A stretch of 6,985 bases of DNA from Rickettsiales bacterium. Its GTDB lineage: Bacteria; Pseudomonadota; Alphaproteobacteria; Rickettsiales; Deianiraeaceae. The stretch covers positions 1 through 6,985 of the forward strand of contig CANKQN010000050.1 in assembly GCA_947485035.1 (NCBI GenBank), in the 5' to 3' direction. Under the pieces are notes generated by a model that had not been told where the DNA came from, did not search any database, and saw only the letters and a list, made by a program, of their open reading frames with translations. Shown in pieces: positions 1 to 6,464 of the stretch; the first letter of the stretch is position 1; each line of letters starts with the position of its first letter. The translations under genes were made by a program, and so were the position numbers.

Positions 1-80
1 TGGCCACCAAATCCGCCTGAATGTCCGCCTCTGCCACCGCCAGAATGACCTCCGCGACCACCACTTCCGCCTCTGCCACC
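1..80 (-). repeat. RGG/GGHSGG coding repeats in helicase tail
   Basis: The helicase C-terminal coding sequence contains short imperfect tandem units. In protein terms they are RGGSGG, then RGGHSGGG, then RGGHSGGF, with a period near 8 residues (24 bases). The array continues past the left edge, so its full copy number is unknown. Such RGG tails bind RNA non-specifically, and their DNA tends to change length by slippage. Confidence 0.7.
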
Positions 81-1178
81 AAACGATGGTTCAGCTGTGT
101 CGGAATCGATTTGACGCAAAATGTTGTTGTGGAATGTTTTATCAGCACGAGTTACAAGCGTAATAGCAGTTCCATTTGCACCACCACGACCCGTTCTTCC
201 AATACGGTGTGTGTAATCTTCAAATGCGCGCGGGGTATCGTAGTTAATAACAACTTTAATGTGTGCAATATCAATACCACGAGCCATAACATCAGTTGCA
301 ATCATCACTTTGAATTTTTCTTCGCGGAATTGTTTTGTAATGTTTTCGCGTTGTCTTTGGCGAAGATCTCCGTGAATTGCACGAGCTTCAATGCCATCAG
401 AACGAAGCCATGATTCAAGATCATCAGCCACGCGTTTCATGTTCACGAAAATCAAAATTGTTCCTTCGGTTGCTGTAATTTCTTTCAGAACTGTTGGGTA
501 TTTTTCCTCTTCGCGAACTTCAATGAATTTTTGTTCAATGTTAGCATGAGTTTCCTTTGGTGTTTCAATGTTAATTTCAACAAAGTTTTTCAAGTAAGAT
601 TTTGCTTGGTTAATAACACTTCCGCGTTTTGTTGCCGAAAACATTAATGTTTGACGTTCTTTTGGAAGGCGTGAAACAATGTTTGCGATGTCTTCTCTGA
701 AACCCATGTCAAGCATTCTGTCGAATTCATCAAGAATTAGAATTCCAAAGTGGGAAATATCAATTGTGCGGCGTTTCATGTGGTCTTGAAGTCTTCCGGG
801 TGTTGCAACGACAATTTTCGGGTTTTTTTTCAAAGCGAAAATTTGAGTATCCATTGAAGCTCCGCCAAAAACACAAGCTGTGTTAATTTGATCACGACCT
901 CTCATCGATTGAATTACCGTGTTAATTTGAAGTGCAAGTTCACGCGTTGGAACCAAAATTAGTGCGTAGTTTTCAGGGTTTTCCAAAATTTTTGTGATTA
1001 ATGGAATAACGAAAGCACCGGTTTTACCACTACCTGTTTTTGATGAAGCAAGTATATCCTTGCCTTCTAGTATTGCAGGAATTGCCTTTGACTGAATTTC
1101 AGTTGGAGCAGTGTAACCCATGGCAGTTAGCTTGTCTATTAAAGACTGTGGAACATTTAGTGTAGAAAAATTTGACAT
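1..1178 (-). CDS. DEAD-box family ATP-dependent RNA helicase (RhlE-like), C-terminus cut by window edge
   Basis: This cytoplasmic RNA helicase would unwind or remodel RNA duplexes using ATP, for example in ribosome assembly or RNA turnover. I translated the minus strand from the ATG at 1178-1176 and obtained 392 residues without a stop, so the gene is 3'-partial. Motifs appear in family order: Q motif with F4 and PTEIQ (25-29), Walker A TGSGKT (48-53), PTREL (77-81), TPGR (126-129), motif II DEFD (150-153), SAT (181-183), ARGID (299-303) and HRIGRTGR (324-331). From about residue 367 the tail is Gly/Arg/His/Ser-rich with RGG units, as in RNA-binding tails of RhlE-type helicases. Phe152 replaces the usual Ala of DEAD. 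The next in-frame ATG is codon 20 and would remove the Q motif, so the first ATG is preferred. No Shine-Dalgarno precedes it. The gene is transcribed divergently from metF. The family is certain; the RhlE subgroup is inferred. Confidence 0.93.
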   Translation of the reverse strand, partial: MSNFSTLNVPQSLIDKLTAMGYTAPTEIQSKAIPAILEGKDILASSKTGSGKTGAFVIPLITKILENPENYALILVPTRELALQINTVIQSMRGRDQINTACVFGGASMDTQIFALKKNPKIVVATPGRLQDHMKRRTIDISHFGILILDEFDRMLDMGFREDIANIVSRLPKERQTLMFSATKRGSVINQAKSYLKNFVEINIETPKETHANIEQKFIEVREEEKYPTVLKEITATEGTILIFVNMKRVADDLESWLRSDGIEARAIHGDLRQRQRENITKQFREEKFKVMIATDVMARGIDIAHIKVVINYDTPRAFEDYTHRIGRTGRGGANGTAITLVTRADKTFHNNILRQIDSDTAEPSFGGRGGSGGRGGHSGGGRGGHSGGFGG

Positions 1179-1245
1179 AGATGCAAATAAGTTGATAAGT
1201 TAAGAAATATAACGAAAAATTTCAAAGGAAGATTTCTGCAAGTGT

Positions 1246-1275
1246 TATATAATGTAGTAAATTAACTTATATCAA
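1246..1275 (-). promoter_or_regulatory. Candidate sigma70-type promoter for the helicase gene
   Basis: On the minus strand TTGATA (1275-1270) lies 18 bases before TATATA (1251-1246). A TSS near 1238 would give a leader of about 60 bases before the ATG at 1178. The boxes fit the consensus fairly well, but AT-rich DNA yields such matches by chance. Confidence 0.45.
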
Positions 1276-1363
1276 AACAAACCTGCCAATGCAATTTTTT
1301 TTATACATACCACCTTAATTTTTAATATGCAAGAAAAATTTACGAAAAAAATAAAAAAAGTTC

Positions 1364-1393
1364 TTGACATTTCATTTTATGTGAATTGAGTAT
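1364..1393 (+). promoter_or_regulatory. Candidate promoter of the metF-metE cluster
   Basis: A perfect -35 TTGACA (1364-1369) sits directly after an A-rich, UP-like tract. The best-placed -10 is GAGTAT (1388-1393, 18-base spacer), which matches only three of six consensus positions. TATGCT (1391-1396) is closer to consensus but leaves a 21-base spacer. Transcription would start near 1400, giving a leader of about 125 bases before the metF ATG, long enough for cis-acting control. Confidence 0.5.
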
Positions 1394-1421
1394 GCTGCAT
1401 AAGCAATTACAAAAAGACAAA

Positions 1422-1469
1422 ATGACAAACTTTAAAATATTGAAAAATATCCGAATGCGAATGCGCTAA
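1422..1469 (+). CDS. Possible 15-residue leader peptide upstream of metF
   Basis: The mini-ORF encodes MTNFKILKNIRMRMR and ends in TAA followed at once by an in-frame TAG. It lies wholly within the presumed metF leader RNA. Its last five codons include two Met codons and three Arg codons, at the point where a stalled ribosome could affect the hairpin 1464-1467/1471-1474. There is no good Shine-Dalgarno sequence, as for most genes here. Met-sensing leader-peptide attenuation is not an established mechanism for met genes that I know of, so a regulatory role is speculation. It could simply be a chance ORF. Confidence 0.25.
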   Translation: MTNFKILKNIRMRMR

Positions 1470-1513
1470 TAGCGACTATCCGTTTTTCTACAATATTTTT
1501 TCCTTATTTTTTT
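1434..1513 (+). promoter_or_regulatory. Alternative RNA folds in metF leader, possible attenuator
   Basis: Bases 1437-1441 and 1446-1450 form a 5-bp stem closed by a GAAA tetraloop. The same 5' arm, as 1434-1442, is also perfectly complementary over 9 bases to 1491-1499, so the two pairings exclude each other. Inside the large loop, 1464-1467 pairs with 1471-1474 around a 3-base loop. The 3' arm is followed by a U-rich run to 1513. This resembles an anti-terminator/terminator layout, but the long stem is mostly A-U and encloses 48 bases, so it may be weak. Confidence 0.25.
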
Positions 1514-1524
1514 AAGTCCAATTT
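1500..1524 (+). repeat. Shared upstream element, copy 1 (abuts metF start)
   Basis: This 25-base stretch starts with TTCCTTA, runs through a T tract, and ends with AAGTCCAATTT directly before the metF ATG. A near-identical 24-base copy lies at 6418-6441 upstream of the phosphomutase gene. In both copies the CTTA and TAAG ends can pair around a T-rich loop. Its function is unknown; it could be a regulatory site, an RNA hairpin or a dispersed intergenic repeat. Confidence 0.5.
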
Positions 1525-2290
1525 ATGTCACTTTTCCCTTCAAATTTCATTCAATCCGCTTCTTTTGAATTTTTTCCTCCAATATCCGAAAAATCTTTTG
1601 CATCACTTGAAGCTAAGATAGTTTCCTGTTTATCATTACCCATGCGCGAAGTTCGTTTCAATAACATACGGAGCATCTAGTTCTGGTCAGGAAAAAACCG
1701 TTGCATTTTTGAACTATTTTGCTCAAAGATATCCATCACTTATTTCCAAAATTGCCCTTCATATAACCTGCACGGAAAAGACAAAAATTGAGCTTTTGCA
1801 ATCTGTTACACACTTTTACAAGTTTGGAATTCGTCAATTTGTGGTAATTCGTGGCGATGGCACAATTCACGCAAACGGCTTTAAATATGCCTCCGAGTTG
1901 GTTGAAGTTATTCGCACAAACTTCCTTGATGTTGCAATTTATGTGGCGGGATATCCTGAAAATGATGCAGAACTTGAATTTACAAACAAAAAAATTGAAC
2001 TTGGAGTGAATGCCTGTATTACACAAGTTTGCTTTGATTCAAAGACAATTGCAAAATTTCGTGATAACCTTAAACTTCCAGTATTGCCGGGGTTGGTTTT
2101 GCCAACGGAAAAATCTTTGGATTTCTCCAAAAAACTTGGCCTTGCATTGCCAACTGCGGATATCAACGATCAATCATTATTTTTACGCAAACAAATTGAG
2201 GAATTAATTGACAATGGGTTTCATCATTTTCATTTTTATACATTAAATAATATTGATAACCTTTTGTACCTCTTCTATGACTCCATTTGA
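1525..2290 (+). pseudogene. metF: metF, 5,10-methylenetetrahydrofolate reductase, split by a +1 frameshift
   Basis: MetF reduces 5,10-methylene-THF to 5-methyl-THF with FAD, supplying the methyl group used by MetE. Frame 1 starts at ATG 1525 and contains SFEFFPP (residues 13-19, with the catalytic Glu) but stops at TAG 1678-1680. The homology continues one base forward, in a frame open from 1622 to the TGA at 2288-2290. That frame reads FVSITYGASSSGQEKT, then IRGD (Asp codon 1856-1858), ITQVCFD (Gln codon 2024-2026) and the C-terminal HFHFYTLN motif. Skipping one base near CCC (1639-1641) restores LPCAKFVSITYG with family-like spacing. The joined product would be about 254 residues, shorter than the roughly 296 of E. 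coli MetF, but both ends are present. The downstream frame alone, for example from TTG 1709, would lack the FEFFPP segment. The cause could be a recent mutation, a sequencing error or frameshifting during translation. Confidence 0.88.
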
Positions 2291-2894
2291 TATAATAGTA
2301 ATGCAATTTTTCTTTACAATTTGGCCGGGCTTGGCGTTTGCATGTGTAAGTAATACTGCGATTGAATTTGGTCGCAAAAAAGCAATGTGCTTTGGCTTTG
2401 GCGATGTTCTTGCACAAGGTGTGTTCAAAGTTCTTGGACTGCTTGGCGTGGGATTTGTATTGCAAGCTCACCCACAACTGTATAAATTCCTGCAAATTGC
2501 CGGTATGTGCTACATAATATACTTCGTGTGGCAAATGTTCATTGCAAAAAATTTGAATTTGTCAAGCACTGTGTTTGACCATCAAAATTACAGTGAAAAA
2601 TATTTTATTCGTAAGGGTTTTATTTTTTCAATTTGCTACATTGCATCTGCGTTAATTTACCTTACAATGTTTTCATCGTTGAAAAGTGATGTAACGATGA
2701 CGGTGAAAATTCTGCTGGTTTTTTGGATGATGGTCGTGAATATGGCATATCACACTTTTGTTTCTTGGGTTTTCACGCATAAAAACTTGTATCCAATTGT
2801 GCAAAAACACTTGGGAACGGTGCGGAAGATATCTCTTGCAATGATTGCCATTTTTGTGTATAAAATGGTAACTGAGATAATTTCAACTTTATAA
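2277..2894 (+). CDS. LysE/RhtB-like amino acid exporter family membrane protein
   Basis: This 205-residue protein looks like a divergent member of the LysE/RhtB family of small inner-membrane exporters, which pump out amino acids such as homoserine, threonine or lysine. Hydrophobic segments lie at about 5-25, 36-62, 68-89, 112-133, 142-166 and 184-204, six in all as expected. The N-terminal WPGLAF (16-21) replaces the usual PGP segment, and GFGDVLAQG (40-48) sits where members carry their Gly-rich stretch after helix 1. The typical NPK motif near the fourth helix is not visible; the region reads FSICYIASALIY. I chose ATG 2277, which overlaps the metF end by 14 bases and suggests translational coupling. 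TTG 2253 upstream and ATG 2301 downstream are alternatives. Its place between metF and the sulfur-amino-acid enzyme suggests a substrate from that pathway, but this is inference. Confidence 0.72.
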   Translation: MTPFDIIVMQFFFTIWPGLAFACVSNTAIEFGRKKAMCFGFGDVLAQGVFKVLGLLGVGFVLQAHPQLYKFLQIAGMCYIIYFVWQMFIAKNLNLSSTVFDHQNYSEKYFIRKGFIFSICYIASALIYLTMFSSLKSDVTMTVKILLVFWMMVVNMAYHTFVSWVFTHKNLYPIVQKHLGTVRKISLAMIAIFVYKMVTEIISTL

Positions 2895-2932
2895 CATATC
2901 AAAACCTATTTTATTGTTTAATTTTACTTTCT

Positions 2933-4111
2933 ATGACACACTATAAAAGCTTTGCAACAAATGCAATAAGGGTTGGCTGCGACCCTGACCCCATTAACGG
3001 TTCGGTTATACCCGGAATTTTCCAGACATCAACCTATGTTCAGCCGTCCCCCGGAAAACCAAAATTACACGATTACACCCGTTGTGGGAATCCGACTCGT
3101 GCAAGTCTTGAAACTTGCCTTGCTTCGCTGGAAGGAGCAGAGCATTGCGTTGTTACGGCATCGGGGCTTGCGGCAATTTCATGCGTTTTGAATTTATTCA
3201 AAAGCGGTGCAAATGTTATTTGCGGAAACGATGTTTATGGCGGAACATATCGTATTCTTGCGACAATTTTTGAAGATAGATACAATGTGAAGTGGGTTGA
3301 TACCACTGATGCAAGCAATGTTCAAAAGGCATGTGAAGAATTTGCAAGCGAAGGAAAGAAAGTTGATTTACTTTGGGTTGAGGCACTTTCAAACCCACTT
3401 TTGCGAATTACTGATATTAAGGCGGTTGCGAAAATTGCGAAATCTTTTGGTGCATTGACTTGCGTTGATTCAACATTTTTAACGCCATATTTTCAAAAAC
3501 CGTTGAACTTGGGGGCAGATTTAGTTGTTCATTCGGCGACGAAATACATTAACGGACACAGTGATGTTATTGCAGGAGCAATTTTGACAGATTCAAAAAC
3601 GCTTTACGATAAACTGTTTTATGTTCAAAAAACCCTTGGTCCTTCGCTTTCACCATTTGATTCTTGGCTTATTTCCCGTGGGGTGAAGACGCTGAAAATT
3701 AGAATGCTTGCGCATCAGGAAAATGCAATTCAAGTTGCGGATTTCCTAAATTCACACCCAAAAATTGAAAAAGTTCTGTATGCAGGTTTGAAGACTCACA
3801 AAAATGCGGATATCCTCAAAAGTCAAACTTCGCATGATTTTAACGGCGGCGGAATGATTTCAATTTATATTAAGGGCTCGCAAGACGATGCAAGGAAGTT
3901 TGTGGAAAATCTTCGGGTGTTTCAGCTGGCGGAATCTCTTGGTGGGGTTGAATCTCTTTTGTGTATTCCATCGTTGATGACACACGCTTCGGTGCCAAAG
4001 GAAATTCGTGATGCAAACGGTGTTACGGATAACCTTGTTCGTCTTTCGGTTGGAATTGAGGGAATTGAGGATTTACTTGACGACCTTAACCAAGCACTTG
4101 CAACAATTTAA
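2933..4111 (+). CDS. Cystathionine gamma-synthase/gamma-lyase family PLP enzyme (MetB-like)
   Basis: This 392-residue protein is a full-length member of the Cys/Met-metabolism PLP-dependent (trans-sulfuration) family. Visible residues are Y48 and R50 in YTRCGNPTR (phosphate contact), ASGLAA (76-81), stacking Y102 in VYGGT, D179 in VDSTF (pyridine nitrogen), the PLP lysine K204 in SATKY, AESLGGVES (333-341) and R370 in VRLSVG (substrate carboxylate). ESLGG with Glu334 resembles gamma-synthases and gamma-lyases rather than beta-lyases, whose matching segment is VSFGS-like. A gamma-synthase would join an activated homoserine to cysteine; a gamma-lyase would split cystathionine to cysteine, ammonia and 2-oxobutyrate. 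Lying just before metE and after metF, a biosynthetic role toward homocysteine is the simpler reading. Sequence alone does not separate the activities, so no symbol is given. It lies 38 bases after the exporter gene, with a T-rich gap and no Shine-Dalgarno sequence. Confidence 0.92.
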   Translation: MTHYKSFATNAIRVGCDPDPINGSVIPGIFQTSTYVQPSPGKPKLHDYTRCGNPTRASLETCLASLEGAEHCVVTASGLAAISCVLNLFKSGANVICGNDVYGGTYRILATIFEDRYNVKWVDTTDASNVQKACEEFASEGKKVDLLWVEALSNPLLRITDIKAVAKIAKSFGALTCVDSTFLTPYFQKPLNLGADLVVHSATKYINGHSDVIAGAILTDSKTLYDKLFYVQKTLGPSLSPFDSWLISRGVKTLKIRMLAHQENAIQVADFLNSHPKIEKVLYAGLKTHKNADILKSQTSHDFNGGGMISIYIKGSQDDARKFVENLRVFQLAESLGGVESLLCIPSLMTHASVPKEIRDANGVTDNLVRLSVGIEGIEDLLDDLNQALATI

Positions 4112-4141
4112 TTTTTTTATTTTTAACTTTTTATCAACTAT

Positions 4142-6361
4142 ATGTCAACTACAAAAACAAACCACATCAAAACCGCTTCACTTGGATTTTCAAGGGTAGG
4201 GGCGAATCGTGAGCTTAAATTTGCTCTTGAAAAATTCTGGGCAGGGAAAATTTCTCTTACAGAACTTGAACTTGTGGCAAAATCAATTCGTGAAAACAAT
4301 TGGAAGCTTCAAGCAAATCTTGACTACATTCCATCTGGCGATTTTTCATTTTACGACCATGTTTTGGATTTGTCCTTCGAATTTGGAAATATTCCTTCAA
4401 AGTTCAGTGCAATTTCTGATGAAACCGACCGCTACTTTGCAGTTGCCAGAGGATATCAAAAGAATGGGTTTGATTTCCACGCATGTGATATGTCAAAATG
4501 GTTTAACACGAACTATCATTATATAATCCCAGAATTTCATGCTGATGTTACGCCGAAATATGTTCAACGCAAATTTGTGAAGCATTACTTGGAAGCAAAG
4601 GATTTGGGGGTTAATACTCGCCCTGTAATTATTGGACCTGTTTCATATTTATTACTTGGAAAGGAAAAATCCGCAACAAGAAATGAAGTTTTTGCATCAA
4701 TTTTGGAATGTTATAAAGCGTTACTTTTGGATCTTAAAACCAATGGTTGTGCTGATGTTCAAATTGATGAACCATTTTTGGCAACGGAAATTGATGCTTC
4801 AACAAAAGAACTTTACACAAAAGCTTTTGGCGAGCTTGCAAACATTGGTGTGAACTTACACTTGGTGACATACTTTGATTCCACACAAGAAAACACTGAA
4901 CTTGCTTTCAGTTTGCCGGTGAAATCTGTTCATTTGGATATCACTGAATTTGCACTTCCAAAACTTCCAAAAACTGATAAGACAATGTCTCTTGGTGTTG
5001 TGAGTGGGCGAAATATTTGGAAGAATGACCTTGGAAAATCTGTGAAATTTGTGCGTGAAATTACGGAAAAATTGCCTGAAAATGATGTTGTTATTTCGGG
5101 TTCGTGTTCGTTTTTGCATGTTCCATATTCAATTGAAGCGGAAACAAATTTGGACGCAAAAATCAAAAACCGCCTTGCTTTTGCAAAGGAAAAAATTGCT
5201 GAAATTGAGTTAATCAAAAATGCAGTAATAGAAGGTAAAATTCTTGAAAGTGAAGATTTTTCCATTTCAAGGAATGCGAAAGTGTGGGAAGAAATTGCGA
5301 AATTAAACGGGGATTATTCTCGTCAATCGCCTTTTTCCGTGCGTAAAGAAGTGCAAAAAGCTTTAGGTATTCCGCTTTTTCCAACAACAACAATTGGCTC
5401 GTTCCCACAAGATGATTCAATTCGCAAAAACCGTTCGGATTTCAAGAAAGGTATGAAAACTTTAGAACAATACAACGATTTTTGCAAGGAAACCATTCGC
5501 GATTGCATTAAACGACAAGAGGAAATTGGGCTGGATGTTCTTGTTCACGGCGAATGCGAACGCAATGACATGGTGGAATATTTCGGTGAAAATTTTGACG
5601 GTTTTTGTTTTACTCAAAACGGATGGGTGCAGCCATATGGTTCAAGGTGTGTAAAACCGCCTGTAATTTACGGCGATGTTTCAAGAACTCAGGCAATTAC
5701 CGTCGAATGGGCGAAGTTTGCACAATCCTGTAGTAAAAAACATGTTAAGGGAATGTTGACAGGTCCCGTGACTATTCTGAAATGGAGTTTTGTTCGCGAT
5801 GATATTCCGCAGGAAATTACCTGCAAGCAAATTGCTTTGGCATTACAGGAAGAAGTTCTTGACCTTGAATCTGCTGGAATTAAAATCATTCAAATTGATG
5901 AACCTGCAATTCGTGAAGTGCTGCCTGTGAGGAAATCCAAATGGAACGAAGTTCTTTCGTGGGCGGTTGATTCATTCAAAATTTCGTGCCAAAAAGTGCA
6001 AGATGAAACACAAATTCATACCCATGTTTGCTATTCTGAGTTCAACGATATCATTTCGCACATTGTTGCACTTGATGCCGATGTTCTTTCGATTGAATCT
6101 TCAAGGTCAGATTTGGAAGTTTTGAGTGTTCTAACGGACGGCGGTTACAAAAATGATATTGGTCCGGGTGTTTGGGATATCCATTCGCCAAGAATTCCTT
6201 CAAATGAGGAAATTCGTAAAATTATTGTGAAGGCATTGGAAGTTTTGAAGCCGGAACAAATTTGGGTGAATCCTGATTGTGGGTTGAAAACTCGTAAATG
6301 GGAAGAAACGGTGGAATCGCTGAAGAATCTTGTTGCCGTTGCAAAAGAGTTCAGAGGATAG
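4142..6361 (+). CDS. metE: MetE, cobalamin-independent methionine synthase
   Basis: MetE transfers the methyl group of 5-methyltetrahydropteroyl-polyglutamate to homocysteine, the last step of methionine synthesis, without vitamin B12. The 739 residues match the family's usual length (E. coli 753). The N-terminal half opens with LGFSRVGANRELK (14-26). The catalytic C-terminal half starts near FPTTTIGSFPQ (413-423). The zinc ligands are all present: H628 and C630 in HVCYSEFN, E652 in SIESSRS and C713 in NPDCGLKTR. The conserved QIDEPA (584-589) supplies Asp586, equivalent to the catalytic Asp605 of E. coli. The gene looks intact. It starts 30 bases after the preceding gene, behind a very T-rich gap without a Shine-Dalgarno sequence, and is probably co-transcribed with it. 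It depends on 5-methyl-THF, which the frameshifted metF upstream would have to provide. Confidence 0.97.
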   Translation: MSTTKTNHIKTASLGFSRVGANRELKFALEKFWAGKISLTELELVAKSIRENNWKLQANLDYIPSGDFSFYDHVLDLSFEFGNIPSKFSAISDETDRYFAVARGYQKNGFDFHACDMSKWFNTNYHYIIPEFHADVTPKYVQRKFVKHYLEAKDLGVNTRPVIIGPVSYLLLGKEKSATRNEVFASILECYKALLLDLKTNGCADVQIDEPFLATEIDASTKELYTKAFGELANIGVNLHLVTYFDSTQENTELAFSLPVKSVHLDITEFALPKLPKTDKTMSLGVVSGRNIWKNDLGKSVKFVREITEKLPENDVVISGSCSFLHVPYSIEAETNLDAKIKNRLAFAKEKIAEIELIKNAVIEGKILESEDFSISRNAKVWEEIAKLNGDYSRQSPFSVRKEVQKALGIPLFPTTTIGSFPQDDSIRKNRSDFKKGMKTLEQYNDFCKETIRDCIKRQEEIGLDVLVHGECERNDMVEYFGENFDGFCFTQNGWVQPYGSRCVKPPVIYGDVSRTQAITVEWAKFAQSCSKKHVKGMLTGPVTILKWSFVRDDIPQEITCKQIALALQEEVLDLESAGIKIIQIDEPAIREVLPVRKSKWNEVLSWAVDSFKISCQKVQDETQIHTHVCYSEFNDIISHIVALDADVLSIESSRSDLEVLSVLTDGGYKNDIGPGVWDIHSPRIPSNEEIRKIIVKALEVLKPEQIWVNPDCGLKTRKWEETVESLKNLVAVAKEFRG

Positions 6362-6412
6362 TTTGCGGAAAATTTGTTGGTGATTTCAATTTGTAAAGAT
6401 TTTAATTAATTC

Positions 6413-6441
6413 TTGACTTCCTTAATTTTTAAGTCCAAATT
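6413..6441 (+). promoter_or_regulatory. Weak candidate promoter for the phosphomutase gene
   Basis: TTGACT (6413-6418) is five-of-six for a -35 box. The best -10 at a 17-base spacing is CAAATT (6436-6441), which matches only three positions. The GACTT inside the -35 can also pair with AAGTC at 6431-6435. If real, the phosphomutase is transcribed separately from the met cluster with a TSS near 6448. Confidence 0.3.
6418..6441 (+). repeat. Shared upstream element, copy 2 (before phosphomutase)
   Basis: This 24-base stretch reads TTCCTTA, a T-rich core, then AAGTCCAAATT. It differs from the copy before metF (1500-1524) by one T-tract length change and about two substitutions. Here it ends 23 bases before the start codon instead of touching it. 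It forms CTTAA/TTAAG around three Ts. Confidence 0.5.
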
Positions 6442-6456
6442 CAGTCTTAAAAAGTT

Positions 6457-6461
6457 AAGGA
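6457..6461 (+). promoter_or_regulatory. Ribosome binding site of phosphomutase gene
   Basis: AAGGA lies only 3 bases before the ATG at 6465 and 12 bases before the second in-frame ATG at 6474. Both spacings are off the usual 5-9, so it does not settle the start. It is the only recognisable Shine-Dalgarno in front of a main gene in this window. Confidence 0.5.
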
Positions 6462-6464
6462 ATA

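Larger units (their letters stand above)
1179..1524. other. Divergent intergenic region between helicase and metF
   Basis: These 346 bases contain no convincing long ORF. The left half carries the presumed helicase promoter and leader. An A-rich tract at 1343-1360, possibly an UP element, abuts TTGACA of the metF-side promoter. From about 1400 the presumed metF leader carries a 15-codon mini-ORF, two local hairpins and a possible long-range stem followed by U-rich sequence. An AT-only inverted repeat (1317-1323 with 1334-1340) also occurs, without a T tract that would make it a terminator. I checked for SAM-I and SAM-II riboswitch conserved cores and saw neither. Confidence 0.7.

Noticed and set aside
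21..413. Plus-strand ORF of 130 codons rich in Ser/Thr/Ala
   Set aside because: It is antisense to the helicase; its low-complexity N-terminus is the reverse reading of the Gly/Arg repeat, and no family resemblance is seen.
1248..1253. Perfect TATAAT on the plus strand
   Set aside because: No -35-like sequence lies 16-18 bases upstream (AAGGAA is found), and it overlaps the reverse-strand -10 of the helicase; likely chance in AT-rich DNA.
1400..1524. SAM riboswitch upstream of metF
   Set aside because: The position is right, but I could not find the conserved core of SAM-I, or the GCUAAA pseudoknot segment with matching P1 of SAM-II. A covariance-model search would settle it.
1709..2290. 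Separate short gene starting at TTG 1709
   Set aside because: The frame continues upstream to 1622 with MetF-like sequence (FVSITYGA), and the missing N-terminal segment lies in the adjacent frame, so it is the body of a frameshifted metF.
2163..2534. Minus-strand ORF of 123 codons across the metF/exporter junction
   Set aside because: It is antisense to two genes with clear or fair family matches, has no recognisable domain, and is probably a shadow ORF.
6362..6464. Intrinsic terminator after metE
   Set aside because: No GC-containing hairpin followed by a T run was seen; only weak AT stems and the long-range inverted repeat are present.
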